From Acidisoma sp. L85 (lineage in GTDB: Bacteria > Pseudomonadota > Alphaproteobacteria > Acetobacterales > Acetobacteraceae), in assembly GCF_009765865.1 (NCBI RefSeq), contig NZ_LMUQ01000025.1:117534-181533 (forward strand): a stretch of 64,000 nucleotides of DNA, written 5' to 3'. Under the pieces are notes generated by a model that was not told where the DNA came from, did no database searches, and was given only the letters and a program-made list of their open reading frames with translations. The translations under genes and the position numbers were made by a program. Shown one piece after another: positions 56,142-64,000 of the stretch (positions within the stretch are counted from its first letter, which is position 1; each line of letters begins with the position of its first letter).

Positions 56142-57635
56142 ATGGCTGACGTTCTCGTCGTTGGCGCCGGACCGGTCGGCCTTACCATGGCGGCGGAGCT
56201 TGCCCGCTACGGCGTCGGGGTCAGGATCATCGACAAGGCATCCCACCCCACCGAGACCTCGAAGGCGCTGGTCCTGTGGAGCAGAACGCTCGAATTGATC
56301 GACCGCATGGGATGCACGCCGCACTTCCTGGAAGCGGGTTTTCGAGCCCACGGCGCCTCAATCCGCAGCGGCGGAAGCTTGCTCGGACAAACGCGTCTCG
56401 ATGATGTCGCCAGCCACTACAATTATGCCCTGATGATTCCGCAGCGGGATACCGAGCGGCTAATGGGCGCGCATCTCGCCACCCTCGGCGTCGAGGTCGA
56501 GCGCGAGCTGGAACTGGTCGGATTTTCGGAAGAGGCAAGCGCGGTCGAAGCCCATGTCCGACATGCGGACGGAAGCGATGAGACCGTTAAGGTGTCGTGG
56601 CTGATCGGCTGCGATGGTGCTCACAGCGCCGTCCGACACGGCGCAGGCATCGCATTTAGCGGGCAGCCTCAGGGCGACGACTGGGTCCTCGGCGACGTTC
56701 GTCTCGACGGGCCCGGCTCCCCACCCACTGACGAGATCGCCGTCTACCTGCACCGCGACGGTGTCCTCACAATTTTCCCGATCCCAGGCGGCCGCGCCCG
56801 CGTTGTGGCGACAGTCGGCAAGTCGGACCCCCGCCACCCAAGGCCAGACCCGACGCTCGAGGATATCCAGCGTCTCTGCGACCAGCGCGCCGGCGGCGGC
56901 TTTCGGGCCTTCGATCCCGTCTGGCTTTCCAACTTCCTCGTCAACGAGCGGAAGGTCACCCACTACAGTCAAGGACGCATATTCCTGGCAGGCGACGCCG
57001 CGCATATCCACAGCCCCGCTGGCGGCCAGGGCATGAACACGGGAATGCAAGACGCGATCAACCTATCCTGGAAGCTCGCAATGGTGATGAAAGGGGCCGC
57101 GTCCCCTGCCCTGCTCAACAGCTACAGCCCCGAGCGCAATGCGGTGGGTGAGATGGTACTGCGTAATGCAACCCGTCTGACCGAAATGGCGACGCTTCAT
57201 AACCCCGCGGCTCAAGCTATCCGCAACGCCGTGCTGCGCTTCGTATTCGGGTTCCACGGCGTCCGGGACAAGCTTGCCGTGACGATGACGGAAATCGAGA
57301 TTGCCTACGAGAATAGTCCGCTTTCCACGAAAACGTGGCATGCGGGGAACGAATTCGCAGCGGGCTCTCGGCTCGACCCAGCAGTCTATGATGGGCCGGC
57401 GCCCGGCACCGGCGACACTCCACGCTTTGTCTTGTTCGCCGCCGATAGGGAAAAGGGTGCGGCGCTAACCGAGCGTTATCCCGACTTACTGGAAGCCACG
57501 GTTCGGATACCACCGGACCCGAAACTCATCCTCATCGTCCGGCCTGATTGCTATATCGGGCTATCCGCCGGTGAAGCCGATTGGAAAGAAGCCGGGGCCT
57601 ACCTCGCGGAGCTGGTATCGTCGCCGCTACGTTGA
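56142..57635 (+). CDS. FAD-dependent monooxygenase (aromatic hydroxylase type)
   Basis: The 497-residue class A flavoprotein monooxygenase (PheA/TfdB/MhpA-like) has VVGAGPVGLTMAAELARYGV at residues 5-24, the NAD(P)H/FAD-contact motif GCDGAHSAVRHGAGI near 162-176 and the second FAD motif LAGDAAHIHSPAGGQGMNTG near 286-305. The C-terminal thioredoxin-like domain is short. It probably hydroxylates a phenol or polyketide-like ring. It stands alone, with GGGGA as a ribosome site; its stop overlaps the end of the converging gene. Confidence 0.92.
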   Translation: MADVLVVGAGPVGLTMAAELARYGVGVRIIDKASHPTETSKALVLWSRTLELIDRMGCTPHFLEAGFRAHGASIRSGGSLLGQTRLDDVASHYNYALMIPQRDTERLMGAHLATLGVEVERELELVGFSEEASAVEAHVRHADGSDETVKVSWLIGCDGAHSAVRHGAGIAFSGQPQGDDWVLGDVRLDGPGSPPTDEIAVYLHRDGVLTIFPIPGGRARVVATVGKSDPRHPRPDPTLEDIQRLCDQRAGGGFRAFDPVWLSNFLVNERKVTHYSQGRIFLAGDAAHIHSPAGGQGMNTGMQDAINLSWKLAMVMKGAASPALLNSYSPERNAVGEMVLRNATRLTEMATLHNPAAQAIRNAVLRFVFGFHGVRDKLAVTMTEIEIAYENSPLSTKTWHAGNEFAAGSRLDPAVYDGPAPGTGDTPRFVLFAADREKGAALTERYPDLLEATVRIPPDPKLILIVRPDCYIGLSAGEADWKEAGAYLAELVSSPLR

Positions 57636-58004
57636 CTCGCCGCCGCGAAAACGGGAAACGCGCTCGACCATGCCGACCATATGCGCGGCGGCCGTGATCG
57701 TCAGGGGGTGATGGGTGAACCCAGGCCTCGGCGAAATATAGGCCGCCATCTCGCGCGCAAGAGCGAGCTGGCGGTCGGATGCTTCGGCAAGCAAAGTGAT
57801 CACAAGATTCTCCAGCGCGATCACCCGGATCCGAAGTTGCACCAGTTCGACATTCGTGAGCGGCAAGGTCTCGGCCTTGGTCTCCCCCAGGCTCGCCGTT
57901 TGAGGCATGGGGTGGGACAGGGCACCTCCCTCATTCTCCAAGGTCGAAAGCGCCTCCTGGTACTGCCTCGGATCACTCGGTATGCGGGGCGGCCTTCCAG
58001 GCAT
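57627..58004 (-). CDS. Small hypothetical protein with a helical core
   Basis: The start MPGRPPRIPSDPRQY is set by AGGAGG seven bases upstream and gives 125 residues. The N-terminal 45 residues are Pro/Ser/Gln-rich and likely disordered; then LVQLRIRVIALENLVITLLA forms a strong amphipathic helix that may make a coiled coil. No signal or membrane span is visible. The family is not recognised. Its end overlaps by nine bases that of the converging monooxygenase gene. Confidence 0.6.
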   Translation of the reverse strand: MPGRPPRIPSDPRQYQEALSTLENEGGALSHPMPQTASLGETKAETLPLTNVELVQLRIRVIALENLVITLLAEASDRQLALAREMAAYISPRPGFTHHPLTITAAAHMVGMVERVSRFRGGEST

Positions 58005-58168
58005 GACCAAACCTCCTGAACTGAACGCGCCCCGTCCAATCGCTCCGGAGCTACGGGTGGCGGCCATGATTAGTTCACGTGGCAGGCGCATCGACAAGCG
58101 ATGATGCGCCCTGGGGCCGAGAAGCCGCAGCAGCAGCGGATCTTGAGGCCCGATCGTTTACCCTGGCG

Positions 58169-58702
58169 TCAATCGGCTCGCGGGTCCCAGAGCCGGCCGG
58201 AGAAGTCCGCCTCGTAGCGCTTTCCCCGGGGAAAGCTCACCAACTCCATCTGCATTCCCCAGGGCGAAAGGAAATAAACCCAGGCTTCGCCGCCACTCGG
58301 TCCTTCGGTCTTGAATTCTGGCTCGTCCAGGGTGCGCACGCCTTTCTCGCGCAGATAGGCGGTGGCCGAGACGATATCGTCGACGTAGAAGGCGAGATGG
58401 TGGCCGCCTATGTCGCTATTCCGGGGTTGGGTTCGGCTTTGATCGTCCACCTCATACTGGAAGATCTCGAAGTTAGCCCCGTTTTTACACCGCACCAGAC
58501 GGATGTCTCGGATGCGCGCCCGCGGATCGACCCCGAGCTTGTCGCGCATCCGGGTGCCCTTGGCATCCCCTTGCGGGCCAAGCGAGTAGAACACCTCGCA
58601 GCCGATGACATCGCGAAAGAAGGCGACCGCCTCCTCAAGATCGGGGACGGTAAAGCCGATGTGGTCTGTGCCCCGCAGACCAGGAATGCCGGGTAAACCC
58701 AT
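58169..58702 (-). CDS. VOC (glyoxalase/extradiol dioxygenase fold) family protein
   Basis: The 177-residue protein shows two beta-alpha-beta-beta-beta modules: GLRGTDHIGFTVPDLEEAVA with His as first metal ligand, and HHLAFYVDDIVSATAYLREK in the second half, then GEAWVYFLSPWGMQMELVSF with the C-terminal Glu ligand. Members are lyases, dioxygenases or resistance proteins. Start MGLPGIPGLRGT is preceded by GAGGGGA nine bases before; an upstream frame is rejected. Function remains open; it is the only gene of its unit. Confidence 0.85.
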   Translation of the reverse strand: MGLPGIPGLRGTDHIGFTVPDLEEAVAFFRDVIGCEVFYSLGPQGDAKGTRMRDKLGVDPRARIRDIRLVRCKNGANFEIFQYEVDDQSRTQPRNSDIGGHHLAFYVDDIVSATAYLREKGVRTLDEPEFKTEGPSGGEAWVYFLSPWGMQMELVSFPRGKRYEADFSGRLWDPRAD

Positions 58703-58908
58703 GGTCGTCCCCTCGTCGGTTCGCGTCTGCTGCATCCTAGCCGCCAGAGCCACGCGGCGTGAAGCGCCCGCAGCGGTCGCTCCGGACGCACTCCCGACTC
58801 CAATCGACCGTTCAGTCGAACAGTGTGGGTCTGAGAGGCGGGCATAGGTTCGGAATTCACGTGGCAGCCCGCGCCATCGCCACGCCTGCTAAACGCCGAG
58901 CCTAGGGA

Positions 58909-59499
58909 TTAAGCCCAACCTGTGGCGTCTACGCCTCGATCGGCGGACGGCATATGTTCGAGATGACTCATCTTGGTCCGGAGACTGGCGACCGCGCCAC
59001 CCTGATCGCCATATTCGTGAGACATCCATTTGTCGACGAGAAGAATGGCCCCCGCCGTCATGGCATCTTCTCTCGCATCATAGGTTTCGCGCGGGATCGT
59101 CAGGGTGCCTGACGGTTCTTGAATCACGGCTATGGCCCAGGCCCGTGACGCGGACTGGCTGATGACGACCCTTGTCGATCCAAGCTTCGCGGTCTCGTGC
59201 CCGTTGAGCGTGAACGACCAAGCAAGCTTTTTAATGTGCTCATTTCTGACCAGACGCCGGCGGGAAGCTCGCTCTTGAGCAACCCGCTCCGACGCCTCAG
59301 CGAGATCCGCATCCTCCGTGCCCAGCACAATCCTGCCGCACTTTGGACCAACTAACAGGCCATCCGGATAATCGTCATGTCGCACGTGGTGAAGAATGCC
59401 CCCAATCTCAGCTCCGCATAAATCGCACGCATAGTCTCCGAGACCAGCATCGTAGCATCGCAACCATCGCCATCCGGCGAGGGAGACAGCATCAGCCAT
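58909..59499 (-). CDS. Hypothetical protein with an N-terminal zinc-ribbon-like Cys pair
   Basis: The 196-residue product begins with a short Trp/Arg-rich stretch and a possible zinc site, CDLCGAEI near residues 25-32 with a further Cys in GPKCGR near 53. A charged helix then follows (SERVAQERASRRRLVRN) and a mixed domain. No family is recognised. It is divergent from the porin gene and separated from it by 365 bp. Codon use looks like that of its neighbours, so it is probably a real gene. Confidence 0.6.
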   Translation of the reverse strand: MADAVSLAGWRWLRCYDAGLGDYACDLCGAEIGGILHHVRHDDYPDGLLVGPKCGRIVLGTEDADLAEASERVAQERASRRRLVRNEHIKKLAWSFTLNGHETAKLGSTRVVISQSASRAWAIAVIQEPSGTLTIPRETYDAREDAMTAGAILLVDKWMSHEYGDQGGAVASLRTKMSHLEHMPSADRGVDATGWA

Positions 59500-59864
59500 A
59501 GCGACGCTTTTCCTGTTCGATTTTATCCTGCGCCTTCAACGGGAAATCTCTATCCGTTGAGCACGTTAACAGAGTAATCGTAACCGATTATTTCTGGAGC
59601 CTGACAATAGTTTGCATCCATTCCCGTCTGGGACACATGCTTTCCAGAGATACCAGACAAGCCAAAACGGTCGGTCCTCGCGAAATATTGAACGGCACCA
59701 TTCATACACATTTCTAACATAATCTATTCCGCTCGTGTTGTTGCTCCCGGTTGCGTGAAGCGACTAAGCGATAGCGGCCTTAATCAACTCGTTATGCCGA
59801 GTCGTGTTGAGGAGCCTTGACGGCTCGTGGCGAACATCAATTGCGGCGGAACGAGGAGGTCTCG
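59500..59864. promoter_or_regulatory. Divergent AT-rich control region upstream of the porin
   Basis: No gene is seen in this 365-bp gap, which is visibly AT-rich in its middle. A two-fold symmetric TAATCG-TAAC-CGATTA lies at 59575-59590, about 275 bp before the porin start and 75 bp before the divergent gene. GGAGG stands five bases ahead of the porin ATG. The porin promoter should lie between about 59600 and 59820, but I cannot place its boxes firmly. Confidence 0.55.
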
Positions 59865-61166
59865 ATGCGTAGATTACTTTTGGCCTGCGCTGCTGCCGTC
59901 AGCGGTGTTGCCGGCATTGCAAGCCTCAACCCAGCCTTGGCGCAGAGCACGTCGGAAAGCGCGGCTCCCGGCACTGTCACGGTTCGGTTGAACGGGCGTG
60001 TCAATTGGTATGCTGGCGTCGAGGGGTCGTCAGTCGATAGCCTTCCTGACGGCACCAAGACGAGCACGACAGGGTTCCTTGGCTATATGCGCCTTTATCC
60101 TGGTTTCGACGGCGTTGCCGCCAACGGCCTGCATTACGGCGCCGCGGCTGAAATCCGCATCAACGGCGCGAATAATGGCGCCAGTACAAGCGCCAACAAC
60201 GAGACGCTCTACGTCTTCCAGGCCTATGGCTACCTTGGTTTGCCGCAACTCGGTCAGGTTAGCTTCGGTCAGGAAAACGGGCCGACCGTGATTTTCGAAA
60301 CCGGCACCTTCGAAGGCTTCAATGATGGTGGCTGGAACGGCGACATTGAGGGACTCGTTCCCGGCCCCGCCAACCCGGTCTATCCCTTCCCGGATAGTGG
60401 CGCCGCCTTCAGCCAGACCACGAACAAGATCGTCTACTTGTCGCCCAGTATCGAAGGCTTCCAATTCGGTGTCGGCTTCGAGCCCAATCATGTGCCAGAG
60501 AACGTCGGCCCCGTCGTAACCTCTTCACCAACGCCGATCGTCGGTGGTCAGCCGCGCAACCTGATCGATGTCGGCGCACAATACACGAAGACATTCGGTC
60601 CGGTCGGCATCCAGGCTGGTGTGGACTACATATCGGCCGGCCAAGCCAACTTTACGGGTGCCGCTCAGCCTTTCACGACGGCGACCAACTACCACAATCT
60701 TAATATCGTCTCCGGAGGTTTGACGCTGAGCTACGCGGGCCTCACCATCGGTGGCAACTCCGTCTATGGCGCATTCAATCAGGTCGATGGCGATACCTTC
60801 CAGCTTGAACCTCAGGGTGGCAGTAACGCGGCCGGCTGGCTTGCCGGCGCCCAATACACCCTGGGACCGGCCGTGTTCGGCGCGAGCTTCTTCCGCTTCA
60901 ACACGACAGGCGATCTACCCGGCGGGATCGATGCCGGCAGCACCGCAACGATCAACGCAAATGGCCTGACCAGCGGCCAGCAGCAAAATACCGGTGTCGC
61001 GGCAGGCGGAACCTATACCTTGGTGCCTGGCGTGAACCTCTTCGTCGACTATCTGTACGGCTGGCGCAAGCAGAGCGGATTTGACTTCGCGACAGGTGAC
61101 GCCGGCACCGACCACAACTACGTGCAATCCCAGTTGCTTGGAGTTGGCTCTCAGATTCAATGGTAA
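59865..61166 (+). CDS. Outer-membrane porin
   Basis: The protein of 433 residues starts with a classical signal peptide (MRRLLLACAAAVSGVAGIAS, cleaved near ALA-QSTSE) followed by alternating beta-strand sequence with many Gly/Asn/Thr loops, for example GRVNWYAGVEG, LPQLGQVSFGQENGPTVIFE and a terminal strand NYVQSQLLGVGSQIQW ending in aromatic Trp, the outer-membrane assembly signal. It is a 16-strand-type general porin, letting small solutes pass. GAGGAGG upstream sets the start, rejecting a longer frame. Confidence 0.9.
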   Translation: MRRLLLACAAAVSGVAGIASLNPALAQSTSESAAPGTVTVRLNGRVNWYAGVEGSSVDSLPDGTKTSTTGFLGYMRLYPGFDGVAANGLHYGAAAEIRINGANNGASTSANNETLYVFQAYGYLGLPQLGQVSFGQENGPTVIFETGTFEGFNDGGWNGDIEGLVPGPANPVYPFPDSGAAFSQTTNKIVYLSPSIEGFQFGVGFEPNHVPENVGPVVTSSPTPIVGGQPRNLIDVGAQYTKTFGPVGIQAGVDYISAGQANFTGAAQPFTTATNYHNLNIVSGGLTLSYAGLTIGGNSVYGAFNQVDGDTFQLEPQGGSNAAGWLAGAQYTLGPAVFGASFFRFNTTGDLPGGIDAGSTATINANGLTSGQQQNTGVAAGGTYTLVPGVNLFVDYLYGWRKQSGFDFATGDAGTDHNYVQSQLLGVGSQIQW

Positions 61167-61184
61167 CGGGGTCGATGATGTAGC

Positions 61185-61217
61185 AAAGGCGGCGGCTATT
61201 TTGTAGCCGCCGCCTTT
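61185..61217. repeat. Perfect hairpin after the porin gene
   Basis: A 14-bp perfect stem AAAGGCGGCGGCTA/TAGCCGCCGCCTTT with a five-base loop begins 18 bp after the porin stop. The stem itself ends in TTT, so it can stop transcription or protect the porin mRNA from 3' decay. Confidence 0.75.
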
Positions 61218-61241
61218 CTGCGCAGGATGCCGCCGCCGCAG

Positions 61242-61267
61242 CGGGCTCCTTGAGGGAGCCCGTTTTT
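61242..61267 (+). terminator. Intrinsic terminator downstream of the porin
   Basis: An 8-bp GC stem CGGGCTCC/GGAGCCCG with a five-base loop is followed at once by TTTTT. It is the second hairpin after the porin and a classic rho-independent terminator. Confidence 0.9.
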
Positions 61268-61268
61268 G

Positions 61269-61640
61269 CTATTTGCGTTCCGCCAAATCACCCGCCATCT
61301 GCAGCAACTGCTGAGAAACGGCATGATGAAACGGTAGGAGACCCTTCTTCCGTGTTGTCCCGCCGAGCCTCTCCAGTACCGCCACCACGACGGCCACGGC
61401 GCTCTCGCGAGATTCGTTGAGCGGCCGCTCCCGCGTCCCCTGGTCGCCTGGCCTCGGCAGGGTGTGGATGACGGTATCCACAAGTGAATCCGCCAAAGAG
61501 GTAATGCCAAGGCTTGCGACCTTTACGCTGACTGCATCCGCCGGGATAGCGGCATTCATGCCTCTGCTGGAAGCGCTTGCATGAATGTGACTTAGTCCAC
61601 GGGATTTCGGGAAATCGACCGCAACATCTCTGGTTGGCAT
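61269..61640 (-). CDS. Hypothetical protein
   Basis: With ATG at MPTRDVAVDFPKSRG (GAGG eight bases upstream) the product has 123 residues. It has a helical core (SVKVASLGITSLADSLVDTV and AVAVVVAVLERLGGTTRKKG) and a likely helical end (FHHAVSQQLLQMAGDLAERK). No signal or motif is recognised. A GTG-started version begins 11 codons earlier. An overlapping frame shifted by one base is open upstream to 61926 and has some coding look, so a frameshifted longer gene cannot be excluded. Confidence 0.5.
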   Translation of the reverse strand: MPTRDVAVDFPKSRGLSHIHASASSRGMNAAIPADAVSVKVASLGITSLADSLVDTVIHTLPRPGDQGTRERPLNESRESAVAVVVAVLERLGGTTRKKGLLPFHHAVSQQLLQMAGDLAERK

Positions 61641-62166
61641 GCTTGAAACCTCGGCAAATTCTACAATGCTCACCTATGAGATCGCCAACCCGGATGCGGG
61701 CAACATAGCGACTCGCCGCCAGCTCCGACGCCGTGACCTCAATATCTAAGTTCTCACGGACAGGCACGGTGACGCTACGTGCCAGAGCGGTGAGACATAT
61801 ACACTGAAGTTTGAAAGCAGCCGTTTCGTTTGCATCACTATGCGGTGCGCGCATCTTAACGGCGCCGTTCGTCGCGCCTCCGCCGCGATCGGCATCGCCG
61901 AATTGCGACCCGACCGGCCGATCCACATGCGGAGCCTCCCCAGACCGCTGAGGCGCACCGCGGGCAGCAAAACCTCGGGGGATGCTGGGCTTAATCTCCC
62001 TCTAGCTCACCGGAACAGGGAGTAGGCACCGGCCGCCCTCGCGGCTGGCCAAACCGCCTGCAAACCGGCCTCCACCCGGACATGGCACGGTGTTTGCATC
62101 GCAAACTAGCTGCCGCTTGCTTCGCCGAGCCGAACACAATGATCCGGAACCGGGAAACGCCTATTC
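61641..62166. other. Gap upstream of the ABC ATPase gene
   Basis: No firm gene is seen in these 526 bp. A minus-strand frame (about 61680-61926) includes LARSVTVPVRENLDIEVTAS and ELAASRYVARIRVGDLIGEH, which looks more protein-like than random, but it has no ribosome site and then runs into the frame of the neighbouring hypothetical gene. The plus-strand promoter of the ABC operon should be in the last 150 bp. Confidence 0.4.
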
Positions 62167-63153
62167 ATGCAGTCCGCCTCGGACGTCGAACTCATATCCG
62201 TCACCAAACGCTATGGCGTGACGGCCGCCGTGTCGGACGTCTCGCTCAAGATCCCGGGCGGCACCTATTGCTGCCTGCTCGGCCCGTCGGGCTGCGGCAA
62301 GACCAGCACGCTGCGAATGATCGCCGGGCACGAAATCATCAGCGACGGGGACGTCATTATCGGCGGCGCGAATGTGGGTGACCTGCCGCCCGTCAAGCGC
62401 GGCACCGCCATGATGTTCCAGAGCTACGCCCTGTTTCCCCATCTGAATTGCCTCGACAACGTCGCCTTCGGCCTCAAGATGCGCCGCGTCGGCAAGGCCG
62501 AACGCCGCGAGCGGGCGCGCGCCTTGCTCGAAATGGTCCGCATGGATGCCTATGCGACCCGCCTGCCCGCCCAACTCTCGGGCGGCCAGCAGCAGCGCGT
62601 GGCGCTGGCCCGGGCACTCATCACGCGGCCGAAGGTATTGCTATTGGACGAGCCGCTCTCAGCGCTCGATCCGTTCCTGCGTGGCCATATGCGCGACGAG
62701 CTGAAACGGTTGCAGCGGGAATTCGGCATCAGTTTCATCCATGTCACGCATAGCCAAGAAGAGGCCCTGGCGCTGGCCGATCTCGTGGTCGTCATGGACC
62801 ACGGCCGCATCGTGCAATCCGGGCCGCCCCGCGAGATCTTCGACGCCCCGGCCACCGCTTTCATTGCCCGGTTCATGGGCGGCCACAACGTCATTGAACA
62901 TGACGGCAACACCATCGCTGTGCGTTCCGATCGCTGCCGCCTGCTGCCGATGACAGCGAATGACGGGCTTCCAGGCGAGGTCTCGTCCATCGAATACCTC
63001 GGCGCCACCGTAAAGGTCGCGCTGACCACAGCGGCCGGCGCGGAAATCGTGGCCGTGCTTCCCGATGACAAGTTCTTCGCGGAGCCCTTCTCCGTCGGAA
63101 ATGCCGCGCGCCTCGCCTGGGCGCCGCGGGACTCGCACCGCTTGCAAGCCTGA
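62167..63153 (+). CDS. ABC transporter ATP-binding protein (PotA/FbpC type)
   Basis: The 328-residue ATPase of the spermidine/putrescine, Fe(III) and sugar importer group has Walker A GPSGCGKTS (about residues 39-47), Q-loop FQSYALF, signature LSGGQQQRVALARAL, Walker B VLLLDEPLSALD and H-loop VTHSQEEALALAD. A C-terminal TOBE-like domain (residues 240-325) confirms the group. It precedes a binding protein gene, so permeases should lie beyond the window. The start MQSASDVELISVTKRY has no strong ribosome site. Confidence 0.93.
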   Translation: MQSASDVELISVTKRYGVTAAVSDVSLKIPGGTYCCLLGPSGCGKTSTLRMIAGHEIISDGDVIIGGANVGDLPPVKRGTAMMFQSYALFPHLNCLDNVAFGLKMRRVGKAERRERARALLEMVRMDAYATRLPAQLSGGQQQRVALARALITRPKVLLLDEPLSALDPFLRGHMRDELKRLQREFGISFIHVTHSQEEALALADLVVVMDHGRIVQSGPPREIFDAPATAFIARFMGGHNVIEHDGNTIAVRSDRCRLLPMTANDGLPGEVSSIEYLGATVKVALTTAAGAEIVAVLPDDKFFAEPFSVGNAARLAWAPRDSHRLQA

Positions 63154-63179
63154 TCAAGAACAAACCAACAGGAGACGGT

Positions 63180-64000
63180 ATGACGACAAAATCCACACTG
63201 CCGCGCCGCGCGCTACTCAAGAGCACTGCGGCCGTTGCGGGCGCCGCCCTGGGTTCCAGCGCGATCACAGGCTTCCCGACGATCTGGGCGCAAAACATCA
63301 AGAACATCACGCTGCGCCAATTCGGCACCGGCGTTTCCAACCTCAACGCCATCGCCGATCGCTGCAAGAAGGACACCGGCATCACGCTGTCGATGACGGC
63401 GATGGATACCGACGCCGCGGCCCAACGCGCCGTCACTCAGCCGCATAGCTACGACATCGCGGATATCGAGTATTTCACGGTGAAGAAGGTCTTCCCGACC
63501 GGCGTGTTGCAGCCGCTCGACGTCAAGAAAATCAAATACTACGACGAGATCGTGCCACTCTTCAAGACCGGCAAGGTCACGCCCACCGCCTCGGTCGGCC
63601 AGGGCACCGCGCCCTGTCGCGTGAGCTATGTCGAAGGCGCGACTTCACGCAAATTCGCGCCCGCTCCCACCGAGTGGATGACGCTCATCCCCACCATCTA
63701 CAACGCCGATACGCTTGGCATCCGGCCGGATCTCGTCGGCAAGCCGATCACGCATTGGAAGGAACTCGTCGACCCTGCCTTCAAGGGCAAAGCCGCGATC
63801 ATCAACATCCCCTCGATCGGCATCATGGATGCGGCGATGACCATCGAGAGCCTGGGAATGATGAAATACGGCGATAAGGGCAATATGACGAAGCCCGAAA
63901 TCGACAAGACCATCGCCTTTCTCATCGAGCAGAAGAAATCCGGCCAGTTCCGCGCTTTCTGGAAAAGCTTCGAGGAAAGCGTCGATCTCATGTCCTCGGG
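63180..64000 (+). CDS. ABC transporter extracellular binding protein (PotD-like), 3' end cut by the window
   Basis: The frame is open to the last base. The product begins with a twin-arginine-type signal (LPRRALLKSTAAVAGAALGS), then NIKNITLRQFGTGVSNLNAI, DIADIEYFTVKKVF and the PTIYNADTLGI/VGKPITHWKELVDP blocks, which fit the type II extracellular solute-binding proteins used for polyamines and related compounds. AGGAGA stands seven bases before the ATG. It follows the ATPase gene by 26 bp and so belongs to that operon. The solute is unknown. Confidence 0.9.
   Translation, partial: MTTKSTLPRRALLKSTAAVAGAALGSSAITGFPTIWAQNIKNITLRQFGTGVSNLNAIADRCKKDTGITLSMTAMDTDAAAQRAVTQPHSYDIADIEYFTVKKVFPTGVLQPLDVKKIKYYDEIVPLFKTGKVTPTASVGQGTAPCRVSYVEGATSRKFAPAPTEWMTLIPTIYNADTLGIRPDLVGKPITHWKELVDPAFKGKAAIINIPSIGIMDAAMTIESLGMMKYGDKGNMTKPEIDKTIAFLIEQKKSGQFRAFWKSFEESVDLMSS

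Overview
The window comes from a GC-rich alphaproteobacterium, most likely of the order Hyphomicrobiales (Rhizobiales). The pointers are the UreD-A-B-C-E-F-G style urease cluster, ribose-type (CUT2) sugar ABC transporters in tandem, a branched-chain keto acid dehydrogenase/valine degradation block, and the porin type. No rRNA, tRNA, CRISPR array, transposase or phage gene was seen. It reads as ordinary chromosomal DNA with a large catabolic region. The genus cannot be named from the sequence alone.

Region 1 (1-8.0 kb) is nitrogen release from amides and urea. It holds the 3' end of a LuxR-type response regulator, an acetamidase/formamidase, and on the minus strand a complete urease set in the order ureD, ureA, ureB, ureC, ureE, ureF, ureG. 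The cluster is broken three times: by an orphan gene on the other strand between ureD and ureA, by a near-perfect 26/27-nt inverted repeat between ureC and ureE, and by about 330 bp of gene debris between ureF and ureG.

Region 2 (8.1-11.6 kb) is mixed: a zinc alcohol dehydrogenase, a Dps ferritin-like protein, a DUF1348 protein and a small probable lipoprotein followed by a clear terminator.

Region 3 (11.6-33.8 kb) is a carbohydrate catabolic island with three complete CUT2 importers, each with binding protein, permease and ATPase. The leftward block from 22.3 to 11.6 kb carries two importers around an LhgO-type hydroxyacid oxidase, an SDR dehydrogenase and an SCP2-alpha/beta hydrolase fusion. 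A divergent GntR/FadR-type regulator leads a rightward operon with a GMC oxidoreductase, an AHL-lactonase-like metallo-beta-lactamase and an SDR. Two 23-bp operator-like repeats lie between the divergent units, about ten helical turns apart. The third importer (29.4-26.5 kb) diverges from a LacI-type regulator that heads a tagatose/allulose 3-epimerase-like gene, a galactonate-dehydratase-like enolase and a glutathione S-transferase. The inferred job is uptake and oxidation of a sugar or sugar acid through ketose, lactone and aldonate steps.

Region 4 (33.8-43.1 kb) contains a MscS-family channel co-transcribed with a DUF3365 c-heme sensor, SDRs, a TPR/glycosyltransferase-like protein, an M20 amidohydrolase, a dual-specificity-type phosphatase, a tiny conserved protein and a CmcJ-like oxygenase.

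Region 5 (43.2-51.2 kb) is branched-chain amino acid, mainly valine, catabolism: E1alpha, E1beta and E2 of the keto acid dehydrogenase, an ACT-like small protein, enoyl-CoA hydratase, 3-hydroxyisobutyrate dehydrogenase, an acyl-CoA dehydrogenase and a BKACE enzyme. E3, the hydroxyisobutyryl-CoA hydrolase and methylmalonate-semialdehyde dehydrogenase are not in the window.

Region 6 (51.3-64 kb) holds an EEP nuclease-like protein, cardiolipin synthase, a pair of F420-type proteins (PPOX and LLM folds), an alpha/beta hydrolase of the haloperoxidase type, a flavin aromatic hydroxylase, a VOC protein, several hypotheticals, a porin with strong hairpins after it, and the start of a polyamine/Fe-type ABC transporter cut by the window end.
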